Source: Yoonia vestfoldensis DSM 16212
GTDB lineage: Bacteria; Pseudomonadota; Alphaproteobacteria; Rhodobacterales; Rhodobacteraceae
Direction: 5' to 3'
DNA: 64,000 nucleotides
Assembly (NCBI RefSeq): GCF_000382265.1
Contig: NZ_KB907976.1
Span: 1 to 64,000, forward strand
Notes under the pieces: model-generated
What the model saw: the letters and a program-made list of their open reading frames with translations, nothing else
What the model was told of the DNA's origin: nothing
The model's database searches: none
Made by a program: the position numbers and the translations under genes
Part shown: in pieces, positions 17,063 to 26,800 of the stretch
Layout of the letters: each line of letters begins with the position of its first letter
Numbering within the stretch: position 1 is the first letter of the stretch

Positions 17063-18346
17063 ATGACAACATTCACACGTCGCAGTTTTGGCGCCCTGAT
17101 CGGCGCAACCCTTGCCGCACCGGGCCTTGTCCGCGCCCAGACCGCCGGGCGTCTTGTCATCGTCGGGGGTGGTTTTGGCGGGGCATCCGCCACGCGTTTC
17201 GCCCGCATCAACTACCCCGAGGTCGAGGTAACGCTGGTCGAACCCTGGCCCACCTTCGTCACCTGCCCCTATGGCAACCTGATCCTTGGGGGCAACCGCA
17301 CCCTGCCGGAGATCACCCATTCCTATGACGGCCTGCGCGCGCGCGGCGTCAACGTCGTGCAGGATCGCGCTGCCGATATCGACCCGGTGGCCAAGACTGT
17401 GTCTCTCGAATCGGGGACGGTTCTGGACTACGACAAGCTGATCGTATCGCCGGGCATCGGGTTCCGCTGGGACGCGATCGAAGGCTATGACGAAGCCGCA
17501 TCGCAAGTGTTCCCGCATGCCTGGATGGGTGGCGACGGATCGCAGATCACGCTGCTGCGCCAGCAACTCGAAGCGATGCCCCAAGGCGGCGTGTTCGGCA
17601 TTTCGATCCCCGGCAACCCGTTCCGCTGCCCCCCCGGACCATACGAGCGGATTTCGATGGTCGCGCAGTATCTCAAGCAGAACAACCCGACGGCAAAGAT
17701 CCTCGCTTTCGATGCCAAGGACGGTTTTTCCAAACAAGGCCTGTTTCAGGATGCCTGGGGCGAGTTGTACGGCGACATGATCGAATGGATCCCACTCAGC
17801 GCGGACGGCCAGATCGTGCGCGTCGATGTCGAAAACAAGCTGTTCATCAGCGATTTCGGCGAAGAACACCGCGTCGATGTCGGCAATGTCGTGCCACCGC
17901 AATATGCGGCGTCCATCGTGCGCGACACCGGGCTTGCGAATGAAACCGGCTGGGTACCCGTCAATGCGCGGACGTTCGAATCCGCTGCCGCCGCTGACGT
18001 GCATGTGATCGGGGATGCGAATATTGCCTCGCCTTTGCCGAAATCGGGCTATGTCGCAAATTCGACGTCAAAGACGGCCGTTGCGGCGGCCTTGGCCGAT
18101 GTCACCGGGCCTGAGGCACCCAGCGATCCGGTCTATTTCAACACCTGCTACAGTCACGGCGGGGAAGATTACAGTTTCTCGGTCGTGGGCATCTACCGCA
18201 CCACGGACGAGGGTTTCGTCGAAACGCCTGACTCGGGCGGGATATCGCCGCGCGGTCCGTTGTCGGAACTGGCAGAAAACCGCAGGCTCGAATCGGGCTA
18301 TGCAGATGCATGGTATGAAAGCATCACACGGGACATGTTCTCCTGA
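17063..18346 (+). CDS. fccB: FccB-type flavocytochrome c sulfide dehydrogenase / SoxF
   Basis: A 427-residue periplasmic flavoprotein that oxidises sulfide to sulfur or polysulfide. A Tat-type signal TRRSFGALIGATLAAPGLVR covers the first 25 residues. The FAD Rossmann motif is VIVGGGFGGASATRF. Three cysteines match the family: the likely covalent-FAD cysteine in FVTCPYGN near residue 72, and the redox pair in FRCPPGPYER near 192 and FNTCYSHGGED near 363. It follows the cytochrome gene by 9 bases and precedes soxY and soxZ. The same protein is called SoxF in some sox clusters. Confidence 0.92.
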   Translation: MTTFTRRSFGALIGATLAAPGLVRAQTAGRLVIVGGGFGGASATRFARINYPEVEVTLVEPWPTFVTCPYGNLILGGNRTLPEITHSYDGLRARGVNVVQDRAADIDPVAKTVSLESGTVLDYDKLIVSPGIGFRWDAIEGYDEAASQVFPHAWMGGDGSQITLLRQQLEAMPQGGVFGISIPGNPFRCPPGPYERISMVAQYLKQNNPTAKILAFDAKDGFSKQGLFQDAWGELYGDMIEWIPLSADGQIVRVDVENKLFISDFGEEHRVDVGNVVPPQYAASIVRDTGLANETGWVPVNARTFESAAAADVHVIGDANIASPLPKSGYVANSTSKTAVAAALADVTGPEAPSDPVYFNTCYSHGGEDYSFSVVGIYRTTDEGFVETPDSGGISPRGPLSELAENRRLESGYADAWYESITRDMFS

Positions 18347-18365
18347 TGCCAAAGAAAGGACGCTA

Positions 18366-18818
18366 ATGACTGTTGAACGGCGTACATTGATCAAGGGCGC
18401 GGCAGCATCTGCCGCGCTCGTTCTGGTCGGCGGGGCACCCCTGCGGGCGGACAATCACAACGGCTGGCAAGGCTGGCGCGACCAGCTTTTGGCGGGGCGC
18501 GAGCTATCCGAAGGGACGATCACGCTTGACCTGCCCGCTGTCGCAGAGAACGGCGCGCAGGTACCGCTGACGGTGCAGATCGACAGCCCGATGACGGCGG
18601 ATGATCATGTCAGCGCGATCCACATCATCGCGACCCGCAACCCCGCACCGCAGATCGGGACGTTCCGGCTGACGCCGCAAATGACCCGTGCCGAGGTCAT
18701 GACGCGCATCCGCGTTGCCGAGGAACAGGAAATCCTTGTTCTGGCCGAACTGTCGGACGGTCGTGTGTTCCAGCAGACCGCCAGCATCATCGTATCCGTC
18801 GGCGGCTGCGCGACATAA
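18366..18818 (+). CDS. soxY: SoxY sulfur-carrier subunit with variant C-terminus
   Basis: A 150-residue protein with a Tat-like leader (MTVERRTLIKGAAASAALVL, cleavage near residue 32) and the SoxY beta-sandwich domain, including HIIATRNPAPQIGTFRLTPQ and VLAELSDGRVFQQT. SoxY carries sulfur intermediates on a cysteine at the end of a flexible GGC arm. Here the chain ends VGGCAT, whereas the classical form ends GGCGG, so the carrier cysteine is present but the terminal two residues differ. The start ATG at 18366 has AAAGGA upstream. It forms a heterodimer with SoxZ coded next. Confidence 0.88.
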   Translation: MTVERRTLIKGAAASAALVLVGGAPLRADNHNGWQGWRDQLLAGRELSEGTITLDLPAVAENGAQVPLTVQIDSPMTADDHVSAIHIIATRNPAPQIGTFRLTPQMTRAEVMTRIRVAEEQEILVLAELSDGRVFQQTASIIVSVGGCAT

Positions 18819-18830
18819 GGGAGAAAGATC

Positions 18831-19136
18831 ATGGCTACACCCCGTATCCGCCTGCCCCGTTCCGCCAGTGAAGGCGAAGAAATCGAGGTCCGCACGCTGA
18901 TCGACCATCCGATGATCACGGCTGTATCGACGTCCGATCCGCGCGACATGCTGGCGACATTCGCTGTCACGATGAACGGCGAAACCGTTTTTACCTATGA
19001 TTTCGGGAATGGCAGCGCCGCCAACCCGACGTTTACCTTTTACGTGCGTGCGGCGGCTCCGGGCGATTTCAGCTTTGTCTGGACGCATGAGGATGGCACC
19101 GAATACCTCGCCGACGAAAGCGTCGCGATCTCCTGA
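18831..19136 (+). CDS. soxZ: SoxZ thiosulfate-oxidation carrier partner
   Basis: A 101-residue protein without signal peptide that pairs with SoxY and is exported with it. The sequence shows the SoxZ strands IEVRTLIDHPM near residue 20 and FTFYVRAAAPGDFSFVWTHEDG near 65-86 (split here as FTFYVRAAAPGDF and SFVWTHEDG). The gap after soxY is 12 bases and GGGAGAAAG precedes the ATG. No soxXA, soxB or soxCD genes are in the window, so a sulfide-linked role with FccB is as likely here as full thiosulfate oxidation. Confidence 0.9.
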   Translation: MATPRIRLPRSASEGEEIEVRTLIDHPMITAVSTSDPRDMLATFAVTMNGETVFTYDFGNGSAANPTFTFYVRAAAPGDFSFVWTHEDGTEYLADESVAIS

Positions 19137-19147
19137 TCCATGCGATG

Positions 19148-19169
19148 TCTGCCCCGTGCGCGGGGCAGA
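19148..19169 (+). terminator. Rho-independent terminator after soxZ
   Basis: TCTGCCCCG at 19148-19156 and CGGGGCAGA at 19161-19169 form a perfect 9-base stem with a TGCG loop, 11 bases after the soxZ stop. The sequence that follows, ATGCCGTGTTTT, includes a short T-run. Confidence 0.75.
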
Positions 19170-19206
19170 TGCCGTGTTTTGTGCGACGTGGGAATCACGT
19201 TTTCCC

Positions 19207-19245
19207 ACAACATGCGCGCGATGTTCCTACAACCTGCGCGCGATG
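19207..19245. repeat. Short tandem direct repeat (17-base unit, two copies)
   Basis: ACAACATGCGCGCGATG at 19207-19223 is repeated with one change at 19229-19245, a period of 22 bases. The repeat lies between the sox terminator and the end of the convergent BCCT gene and has no obvious coding role. It may be a slippage product or a protein-binding pair. Confidence 0.6.
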
Positions 19246-19344
19246 CCCCCATTTAACGGGGATTGGACCAGTCCAGACGGTCACCCTGGAACGCGCTGAC
19301 AGACAGATCGCGTTGCAGGCATGGCTGCCAAGCGGCAGGCGACC

Positions 19345-21003
19345 TTAGGTGTGCCGATGTTGCCCCTCGCCCGGTGTCGCAGGGTCTTCCGTTTCGAACT
19401 CGCTCAGTTCTGGCCGTTTGCCGATGCTGATATGGGCGATATCTTCGGCGGCAAAGCCTTTGATCAGCGCAGGGATCATCATGCAGACCAGCACAAAGAT
19501 CGGCAGCCCGACCACGGTAATCACCTGTTGCAACGCGACCAGCCCCGCCTCTCCCGCGAGCAGGATCAGCGTCGCGGCAATCGCACCTTCGGCCAGCCCC
19601 CAGAACACGCGCTGGCGCACGGGGCCGGGCTTTTGCGTGCCCGTGCACAGCATGTCGACGACCAGTGACGCGGAATCCGACGAGGTCGCGAAAAAGATCG
19701 CGACGACGAGCACGGCAAGCCCCTGCATGAACGTGGCCCAAGGCAGTTCTGCGAAAAAAGCAAACATGGCAAGCGGGACCGAATCCGCGACCGCCTGACT
19801 GATCATCCCCGCCTCTGCGCCCATGGCAAGGCGCTGCGCCTGACCCAAACCGTCAAGTGCGATGGCCTGCCAGCCGAAGATCGCGAACCAGATGATCGTG
19901 AACAGCGACGGGGCCAGCAGCACGCCGAAAACAAATTCGCGGACCGTCCGCCCCCGCGAAATCCGCGCGACGAACAGCCCGATGAACGGTGACCACGTCA
20001 CGGTCCAGGCCCAGTAGAACACCGTCCAGTCGCCCTGCCATCCCCAGTCGCCGGTGCCCATCTCGCTGCCGTGCAGCATGTCGTTCCAGAACGCCAGTCG
20101 GGGCAGGTTCGATAGATACAGGCCGAATGTTTCCACGATGCCGCGCAGCAGGAACAGGGTCGATCCGGTGACAAGCACAAAGATCATCAGCCCGACCGCC
20201 ATGCCGATATTGATGTTGGACAGGACCCGCACGCCTTTATCCAGACCCGCGACAATCGAAATCGTGGCGACGATGGTCAGCGTGCCAAGAATGGCAAGCC
20301 GCAGGCCCGTGTCGTTCGACCAGCCGAACAGGGCCGACAGCCCCGCCGCCACCTGCGACGACCCCAGCCCCAGCGATACCGCCACGCCGAACAGCGTCCC
20401 GATGATCGCGGCAATGTCGATGGCCTTGCCGATGGGGCCATAAATGCGGTCGCGCAACAACGGATAGAACACCGAACTGACCCGCACCGGCAGGTCATAG
20501 CGGTTGATGAAATAGGCGAATGCCAGTCCGGGCAGCGCAAAGATCGTCCATGTGTGCAGTGCAAGGTGGTAAAGCGAGATCGACACCGCGTCCTGCGCCG
20601 CCTCCAGCGTGAAGGGATCGACGCCGGGCAGGGGCGGATTGCTGTAATGGCTGATCGGTTCGGCGACCCCCCAGAACATCAGCACCGTGCCGATCCCGCC
20701 CGCGAACAGCATCGTGAACCACGACATGTTGGAGTATTCAGGCCGCGAATCCTTAGCCCCCAGCCGGATATGCCCGTGGCGCGACATCGCGGCATAGATC
20801 AGGAACCCCAACCAGACATTCACCCCAAGAATGAAGAACCAGCCAAGGTTGGTGACGATCCAAGCCCGCCCCTGCGCAAAGGCATCCCCGATGGTCTGGG
20901 GCGCGGCGGTCAGGGCCACGACGAAAACAAGGCTCAGCCCTGCCGAGAAGAAAAAGATTGTGGGATCGACCCGCAGGCCGAGTCTGTCAGCAAGATTTTT
21001 CAA
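19345..21003 (-). CDS. BCCT-family transporter with altered substrate site
   Basis: A 552-residue carrier with 12 expected membrane segments and the BCCT landmarks GGIGTVLMFWGVAEPISHY near residue 110 and DWTVFYWAWTVTWSPFIGLF near 325. By eye-alignment with BetP, the aromatic box residues W189, Y197 and W374 are replaced by Leu, Phe and Thr (HLALHTWTIF and WAWTVTW), and only W194 remains. Classical members carry betaine, choline or carnitine with sodium or protons; this one probably carries something else. It lies downstream of, and on the same strand as, the amine-oxidase operon at 21081-23637, with a 77-base gap. Confidence 0.88.
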   Translation of the reverse strand: MKNLADRLGLRVDPTIFFFSAGLSLVFVVALTAAPQTIGDAFAQGRAWIVTNLGWFFILGVNVWLGFLIYAAMSRHGHIRLGAKDSRPEYSNMSWFTMLFAGGIGTVLMFWGVAEPISHYSNPPLPGVDPFTLEAAQDAVSISLYHLALHTWTIFALPGLAFAYFINRYDLPVRVSSVFYPLLRDRIYGPIGKAIDIAAIIGTLFGVAVSLGLGSSQVAAGLSALFGWSNDTGLRLAILGTLTIVATISIVAGLDKGVRVLSNINIGMAVGLMIFVLVTGSTLFLLRGIVETFGLYLSNLPRLAFWNDMLHGSEMGTGDWGWQGDWTVFYWAWTVTWSPFIGLFVARISRGRTVREFVFGVLLAPSLFTIIWFAIFGWQAIALDGLGQAQRLAMGAEAGMISQAVADSVPLAMFAFFAELPWATFMQGLAVLVVAIFFATSSDSASLVVDMLCTGTQKPGPVRQRVFWGLAEGAIAATLILLAGEAGLVALQQVITVVGLPIFVLVCMMIPALIKGFAAEDIAHISIGKRPELSEFETEDPATPGEGQHRHT

Positions 21004-21080
21004 TGAATGACCTCTTAATCACGTTGTGGCCGCATGGGCGCGCCATGCAGCCGGAACCGGCGGATGCCGGCGATAATACG

Positions 21081-21584
21081 TTATTCCGGGGGTCTGACGG
21101 CCGTGACCTCGATCTCGACCAGCCATGCCGGGCTGACCAGCCCCGCAACCTCGAACACCGACCGCACCGGCAGGTTCGGCTGGTCCTCAGTCCCGAAGAA
21201 CCGGGTGTAACCATCCATGAAACCCGCGAAATCCATGCCCTCTGCGCCGTCCGGCGCGACAAGATAGACCTGCATCTTGAACACATCGCCCATCGTCAGG
21301 CCCAGATCGGCCAGCGTGGTTCCGATAGATTGCAGCACCGACACTGTCTGTGCTTCCGTATTGCCATAGGCGTCGGGTGATCCCTGTTCGGCGGTTTCGT
21401 CGATCACCGATGGCACGGCACCGCTGAGATAGACGACCGTCGCATCAGGCGGGATTTCAACCGCCCGCGCGATGGGAAAGCTGGACCCAGGGATGGCGTG
21501 GCGCACCACCTCTTGCGCCTGCGCGCCCAAGGCTAGGGCCATCAGGCCCGCGACCATGCCGTATGTTGCGACCCCGCGCATCAT
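21081..21584 (-). CDS. Secreted RidA/YjgF-family protein
   Basis: A 167-residue protein with a signal peptide (MMRGVATYGMVAGLMALALG then AQAQ) and a RidA domain: VVYLSGAVPSVIDE, DVFKMQVYLVAPDG and LPVRSVFEVAGLVSPAWLVEIEVTAV. RidA proteins hydrolyse enamines and imines, usually in the cytoplasm; the arginine that binds the substrate carboxylate in true RidA is probably the Arg of PVRSVFEV. Export to the periplasm is unusual. The ATG at 21582-21584 overlaps the stop of the cytochrome gene as ATGA, so expression is coupled to the cytochrome and amine oxidase. It likely releases ammonia from the imine made by the oxidase. Confidence 0.82.
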   Translation of the reverse strand: MMRGVATYGMVAGLMALALGAQAQEVVRHAIPGSSFPIARAVEIPPDATVVYLSGAVPSVIDETAEQGSPDAYGNTEAQTVSVLQSIGTTLADLGLTMGDVFKMQVYLVAPDGAEGMDFAGFMDGYTRFFGTEDQPNLPVRSVFEVAGLVSPAWLVEIEVTAVRPPE

Positions 21585-22042
21585 TGGCGGGTCTCCCCGA
21601 CATCCTCGGCTGTGGCTTCGCCCCATTCACCGTTGAAATCATTGCCGAAACTGGACCGGATATAGTTGACCACATCCGCGACCTGCTGGTCGTCCATGAT
21701 CCCGCCCAAGGGCGGCATGGCGCCCTGACCTTCGAGGATCAGATAGATCGGATAGGACGGCGCCGCGAGAAGGTCGTTTTCCACCAACGACGGATAGACA
21801 CCCGCGCCCTGCGCGCCTGCACCATCCGGCATGTGGCAGCCAGCGCAGACGGCACCGTAAACCGCTTCGCCACCCGTCTGCGCAAGGTCGCCGGAACCTG
21901 CAAAGTTCAACAGCTCACCCGCGACAGGGTCGAATGTGCGGAATTCGGATGTGCCATCCTGATCTGGCTCTTGCGCGATTGCGGCAAGACCCGTCATGGC
22001 GATGGCCACACCGGCCACCAATGTTGTCGTTTTGCTGATCAT
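21581..22042 (-). CDS. Monohaem c-type cytochrome of amine-oxidase operon
   Basis: A 153-residue exported cytochrome: signal peptide ending AAIAQ near residue 24, haem site CAGCH near residue 66-70 and a methionine ligand probably in GQGAMPPLGG near residue 108. The C-terminal DDQQVADVVNYIRSSFGNDF is the usual last helix of class I cytochromes. I choose ATG 22040-22042, which has AGGAG seven bases upstream, rather than the ATG two codons earlier that would overlap the Shine-Dalgarno. It lies 2 bases after the flavin oxidase gene and overlaps the RidA gene, so it is the natural electron acceptor of the oxidase. Confidence 0.88.
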   Translation of the reverse strand: MISKTTTLVAGVAIAMTGLAAIAQEPDQDGTSEFRTFDPVAGELLNFAGSGDLAQTGGEAVYGAVCAGCHMPDGAGAQGAGVYPSLVENDLLAAPSYPIYLILEGQGAMPPLGGIMDDQQVADVVNYIRSSFGNDFNGEWGEATAEDVGETRQ

Positions 22043-22044
22043 GG

Positions 22045-23637
22045 TCATTCTCCTGCTCCGCTGTCGGTCGCGCGGACGTGCAATTGTGCGATGGCGTCAA
22101 GCGAGGACAGGATCGCGCCTTCCATCCATGCGGGCAGATAGGACAAGTGTTCGCCCGCCAGCACGATCCGGTCGTCGGGGCCCATTTCGACCACACCGGC
22201 ATAGTCACGTTCCTTGTCCTGCCAGATGCCGTAGCAGCCCAAAGTCCACGGCACCTTGTGCCAGCTGACGCAGACGCCACTGGAAAATTCTTCCGGGTAT
22301 TGCGGGTGGATGCGCGATCCGTATTCGACGGCCCAGCGCACCGCCTCGTCGGGCTGCATCGCGTTGAACTGATAGGCGTTGGCGCCCCAGACATAGCCGC
22401 CCAGCAGCACGCCCTTGCCGTCCGAAAAGTAATCCGTCGACGGATAGCTGATCAACGAAATCGGCAGATCGGTATAGGTGATGCCGCCATAGATGCTGTC
22501 ATCCTCTTCCCAGAACCGACGGTTGAATTCGAGCCCGAACTTGATCGCGCCCTCGTAATACATCGTATCGACGACCTGCGCCTTTGCGGACGGCAGGTTG
22601 TGGTCCATCTGGCCAAGGATCGAGAACGGGATCGTGCAGACGCACCAATCGGCGGTCATTTCCACAGGATCGCCGCCGTTTTCGCGGTCCTCGTATTGCA
22701 CCGTCACGGTATCCCCGTTCTGGATCATCGAAATGACACGGGCGTTGTAGGTGATCAGATCATCAACTTCACGCGCAAAGGCCTGCGCGATCATGTCCAT
22801 CCCGCCGACAGGCTGGAAAATGGCGTTCTGATGGCTGGTGGTTTCAGCCTCGCTCAGCCAGCGCCACAGATCGGATTGCAGCAGCGTCTCGAAATCCATC
22901 GGCTCGGATGGAACAGGCGCGCCGTCGCGGCCGCCGCCAGCCTCGCGCGCATAGCCGCGATACTGGCTGGTGCGGTCGCTTTCGACATAGGCGTTGTCGT
23001 CGTTCAGATGGCCGAAAGTGCGCAGCGAATTGATCAGAGTCTCGCGGTCGGCTTCGGTGACTTCGGCGTCCAGCATCCCCTGGTTGGTGGCCTTGGCCAG
23101 CAATTCGGCAACATGACCGCGGTAGTCGGTGGCAACATGGCGAAAGCGCTGTGGTTCACCGCCAAAAGCATCCGACCGGTGCAGATAGGCATTGTGGTTC
23201 TTCTGGATGAAAGGTTCGAGCCTGACGCCCAACCGCTTGCAATAATCCAGAACACCATGGTGGTTATACGGAATCCGCCACGGGCCGGGGTTGATGTAAT
23301 TGCCATCCTCGAAATCGACGTTCTGGGTTACACCGTCGATGTCGGTATAGGTATCGCCGCTGCGCAGGGTCCAGCACCGGCCCCCAGCCTTTTCGCGATA
23401 TTCCAGCACCTGCACGTCATAGCCGGCATCGCGCAGTTCCAGCGCGGCGGTCATGCCCGCAAGCCCCGCCCCCAGCACCAGCACGCGGCGACCGTTGGTC
23501 GGTTCACCTGTCAGCGAGATGCGGCCCTGATAGGTGGAGTCCTGCGCATGGCCCAAGCTCGCCATCGCGTAATACATCGCTGCGGATCCGGCCGTCATAC
23601 CGACCGCTCCCAGCAGCTCTCTTCGTGTCATTGTCAT
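22045..23637 (-). CDS. Tat-exported flavin monoamine oxidase-family protein (probable amine dehydrogenase)
   Basis: A 530-residue flavoenzyme. The leader TRRELLGAVGMTAGSAAMYY has the twin arginine of Tat export. The FAD motif is VLVLGAGLAGMTAALELRDAGYDVQVLE (split as VLVLGAGLAGMTAALEL and DAGYDVQVLE) and GGRCW follows, as in monoamine oxidases; the C-terminal flavin motif is IVLAGEHLSYLPAWMEGAI. The family oxidises primary or secondary amines. Transcription order oxidase, cytochrome c, RidA suggests a periplasmic dehydrogenase using cytochrome c instead of oxygen, as known for nicotine oxidoreductase NicA2 with its cytochrome. The substrate is unknown. Confidence 0.88.
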   Translation of the reverse strand: MTMTRRELLGAVGMTAGSAAMYYAMASLGHAQDSTYQGRISLTGEPTNGRRVLVLGAGLAGMTAALELRDAGYDVQVLEYREKAGGRCWTLRSGDTYTDIDGVTQNVDFEDGNYINPGPWRIPYNHHGVLDYCKRLGVRLEPFIQKNHNAYLHRSDAFGGEPQRFRHVATDYRGHVAELLAKATNQGMLDAEVTEADRETLINSLRTFGHLNDDNAYVESDRTSQYRGYAREAGGGRDGAPVPSEPMDFETLLQSDLWRWLSEAETTSHQNAIFQPVGGMDMIAQAFAREVDDLITYNARVISMIQNGDTVTVQYEDRENGGDPVEMTADWCVCTIPFSILGQMDHNLPSAKAQVVDTMYYEGAIKFGLEFNRRFWEEDDSIYGGITYTDLPISLISYPSTDYFSDGKGVLLGGYVWGANAYQFNAMQPDEAVRWAVEYGSRIHPQYPEEFSSGVCVSWHKVPWTLGCYGIWQDKERDYAGVVEMGPDDRIVLAGEHLSYLPAWMEGAILSSLDAIAQLHVRATDSGAGE

Positions 23638-23777
23638 TGTCCCGCCTTTTTGCTGCAAAATTGCCGCACATACGGAAGGTCAATTCGACGTGAGCGGAAT
23701 TGTTCCAGGAAACTTCATGCAAGACGTGCAAGCACTTGATGTTGAACACGCATCTGCTGGCGTCAACATTGGGTGAT

Positions 23778-23801
23778 CAGGCCGCGTCAACGCGCGGCCT
23801 G
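23778..23801 (-). terminator. Stem-loop after the outer-membrane barrel gene
   Basis: CAGGCCGCG at 23778-23786 pairs perfectly with CGCGGCCTG at 23793-23801 across a six-base loop, 11 bases past the stop of the barrel gene. It lies between the ends of one minus-strand operon and the start region of the next, so termination is plausible although the T-run is weak. Confidence 0.55.
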
Positions 23802-23811
23802 CACCCCATTT

Positions 23812-26800
23812 TCAGAATTTTCCGACAAGGTTCAGGAAAACCCCCTGGCCGTCATAGTCCAGATCCGTCTCTTCGGCGGACACTGCACCCCATTCATACC
23901 CCACACCGACTTTGACGTTGTCGTTGATGTGGCGGTAGACGCCCAGCAAGGCCCCGGTTTCGGCGATGTCGGTTTCGGCGGTAAAGGACACGCGGCCTTC
24001 GGCCATGATGTCCCACTGATCCACGACATGCCAATCGGCGCGCAGGATCGCGAGGCTGGCGGTATTGGCCGTGAAATCATCCGACCCGCGGTCTGCGATT
24101 TCGCTGACGCGATGCGCGAACTTGCCGCCAAGGGTCAGGTGCCGGTTCAGGTCATAGCTGCCCGACACGGCCAGCACGGCGCTGCGCTGCTGCGGCCCTT
24201 CGCTGTTGCCATTTGCATCGACCTGATCCTCGCCGGGTAGATCGTTCAGCGCGGTGACGCGGACCAGCAGGTTCAGCCGTTCGTTGTCGATCGGCCGGTA
24301 GGCATAGCCCAGCGAGGCGCGCAGATATTCGCCATCGCGGAAATCGCCTGTCGCGCTGTCGGAATAAAGCGCGTCAAGATTGGCCAGAACGCGCCAGTCC
24401 TGCGCGACCTTGTTGCTGTAGCCTGCCGTCAGGCCGATCGTCTCACGGTCCTGCGCATCGCCGGCCCCGTCTTCGGTGCGGTATTCCAGACGACCACGGA
24501 TCGACAGATCCTCGTCGCGAGAATAGGCCGCGCCGATAGAAAACGCGGTGCGGTCGAAATCGCCTGTCGCGCTGTCGCGGATCGTGCCGGTTTCCATGCC
24601 AAGACTGTAGGTCAGCACGTCAGTCGGGCTGTAGGTCACGCCGTAGGCCTGCGTCAGCGACCGCTGGTTGCCGGGCATGTCATAGATGTTTTCGGCATAG
24701 GTGGAAACGGTATCGGACTGCCGGAACCGACCACCCAGCACCACGCGGCCATGATCGGACAGCGCATCGCCCGCATTCGCGCGCGTCGGGTCCAGCGTGT
24801 AGCCCAGATAGATCTCGTTATCGGCGCTTGGCGTATAGGACAGTTGCAGCTTGCCCGCGACACCTGTGTCGCCGTCCGAGATTTCGCCCGCCATCGTGAG
24901 ATTGTCGGTGACCCGCAGATCAGCGCCAAAGCCAAGGCGGTTGTTGTCGGACAGCCCGCCACCCACATCGACAGTCGCCTGCCCAAAGACATAGACCGAC
25001 AGGTCGTCGGACGGGCTATAGGACAGTTTCAGCCCCAGATCGGTCCGGTCGCCAGTTTCAGCCGGATCGCCGGGGGTCGCCTTGTCAGTGACCTGCACGC
25101 CTGCTTCGACGGTCCAGACATCGGTCAATGCATAACCGACCGAGACTTCGGCTTCGGTCTTTTCCTCGCCGCCGTCTTTTGTGAAGTGGGTCGTATCAAG
25201 CGCCAGCGAAAGCCGGTCGGTCACATCGACACGCGCGTCCAGGCCAAGAAGGGTCTGATCCTCGGTGATGTCTTCGTTCAGCGTGCTAAAGCCTGCGTCT
25301 TTTTGTTCATAGCGCAGGCCGATCGCGCCGTCGCGGTCCATCCCAAGTTCGCGCAGGTCAAGCAGCGAAGTGAACCGCACCGCCTGCGCTGCATCATTCG
25401 TGGCACCGCCCGTCGAGGCGATGGTCAGGCCGCCATCCTGCGACACCGACCGCGTGAAGCCCGGACCGTCAGTGCGGGCGATCTCCAGTTCCGCATGGCT
25501 GGTCTCGCCCAGCCGATAGCGCAGGTCGATCGCGGCAACGCGCTGATCCGCGCCACCCGAGGCGGTTTCGGACATCACGCTGCCACCAAGGCGCAGATCG
25601 TCGGTGACCCAGACCTCGGCACGGCCGCCAAAGGCGTTGGCATCGCTCAGACCGTCCGTTGGGGTGTATTCGTACTGGACCACCAGATTGACATTGTTGT
25701 CGCCTGCGCCGCTATTGACCAGACCGCCATCGCCTGCGCTGCCTGTCAGGGGGGCCGTCAGGATGATCACGCCCTGAATGTGGTCGACACGGTAATCCGT
25801 GCCTTCGGTCAACAGGCGGGTGCCAATGACAAAGCCTGTGTCGGGGTCGATTTCCTGCACCGTCACCGTCGTCGAACCGCCGGTGATATCCTGCCGCGTC
25901 AGGAAATAGACCGACCCGCCGGTGCCGCGCAGGATATCCCGCTGTGCGGCAGTTTCGAGCTGGGCGGCATAGGCCATCGCGCTGAGACGCGGCTCTCCGT
26001 GGCTGGTCACGTCGGGCGAGCGGTACTGCGCCTCGACGCCGTAAAGATCACGCGCGTTGTTGATCAGGCCGGGCCCGGCGATGCCGGTGCGGAAATTGCC
26101 CAGCGTGAACCGCGAGGTTTCGTTTTCGGCGCGCAGATAGATCGCGCCCGATGTGGGCGTGTCGTCGTAATAGCTGCTGTCGTCGCCATAGGTCGGGAAC
26201 AGGTCGGTGCCATCGGACCGGATCCGGTCGATCACGCGGCGCGGGTCCTTGTCATTCAGCCGCGAGAACATGTCCTCGATCGGGCCGTTGCGGGTATCGG
26301 CCGAAGAGGTGATCGTCCAGCCGCGTTCGGTCGTGCCCTTGGCATAGAAGGCAAGGCGGCCGTTGGTATAGCTTTGCCAATCCTCGTCATTGGCCCCGCC
26401 TTCGCGCAGGCCAAGTGTCAGATCGGCGATGCCGACATAGAACCATTCGGACCGCGGAATTTCCACGTCGCGCACGTAATCGCGGCCGTTGACGTTCACC
26501 GTCACGATCTGGTCGCCCGGCGGCACGACGCGGCTGACGACAAAGCGGCCGTTCGGATCGACCGGCACGGCTTCGCCCATCACGGTCACGCGGCTGCCGG
26601 GTGTGGCGGTGCCCGACGTCGTGATCACGCCGCCCCGCACGGGGATGCCGCGCCGTCCGGTGTTGTCGTCGCCTTCGCCGATCGCGGGAAACGGCGCAGC
26701 ACCCGTTGTGTCGGCGATCACGCTGCTTTCAGTGCGGGACAGGATCAAGGGGCGGGTTTCGTCGAACCGGCCCGCTGCATCATAGACGCGCAGCGCATAG

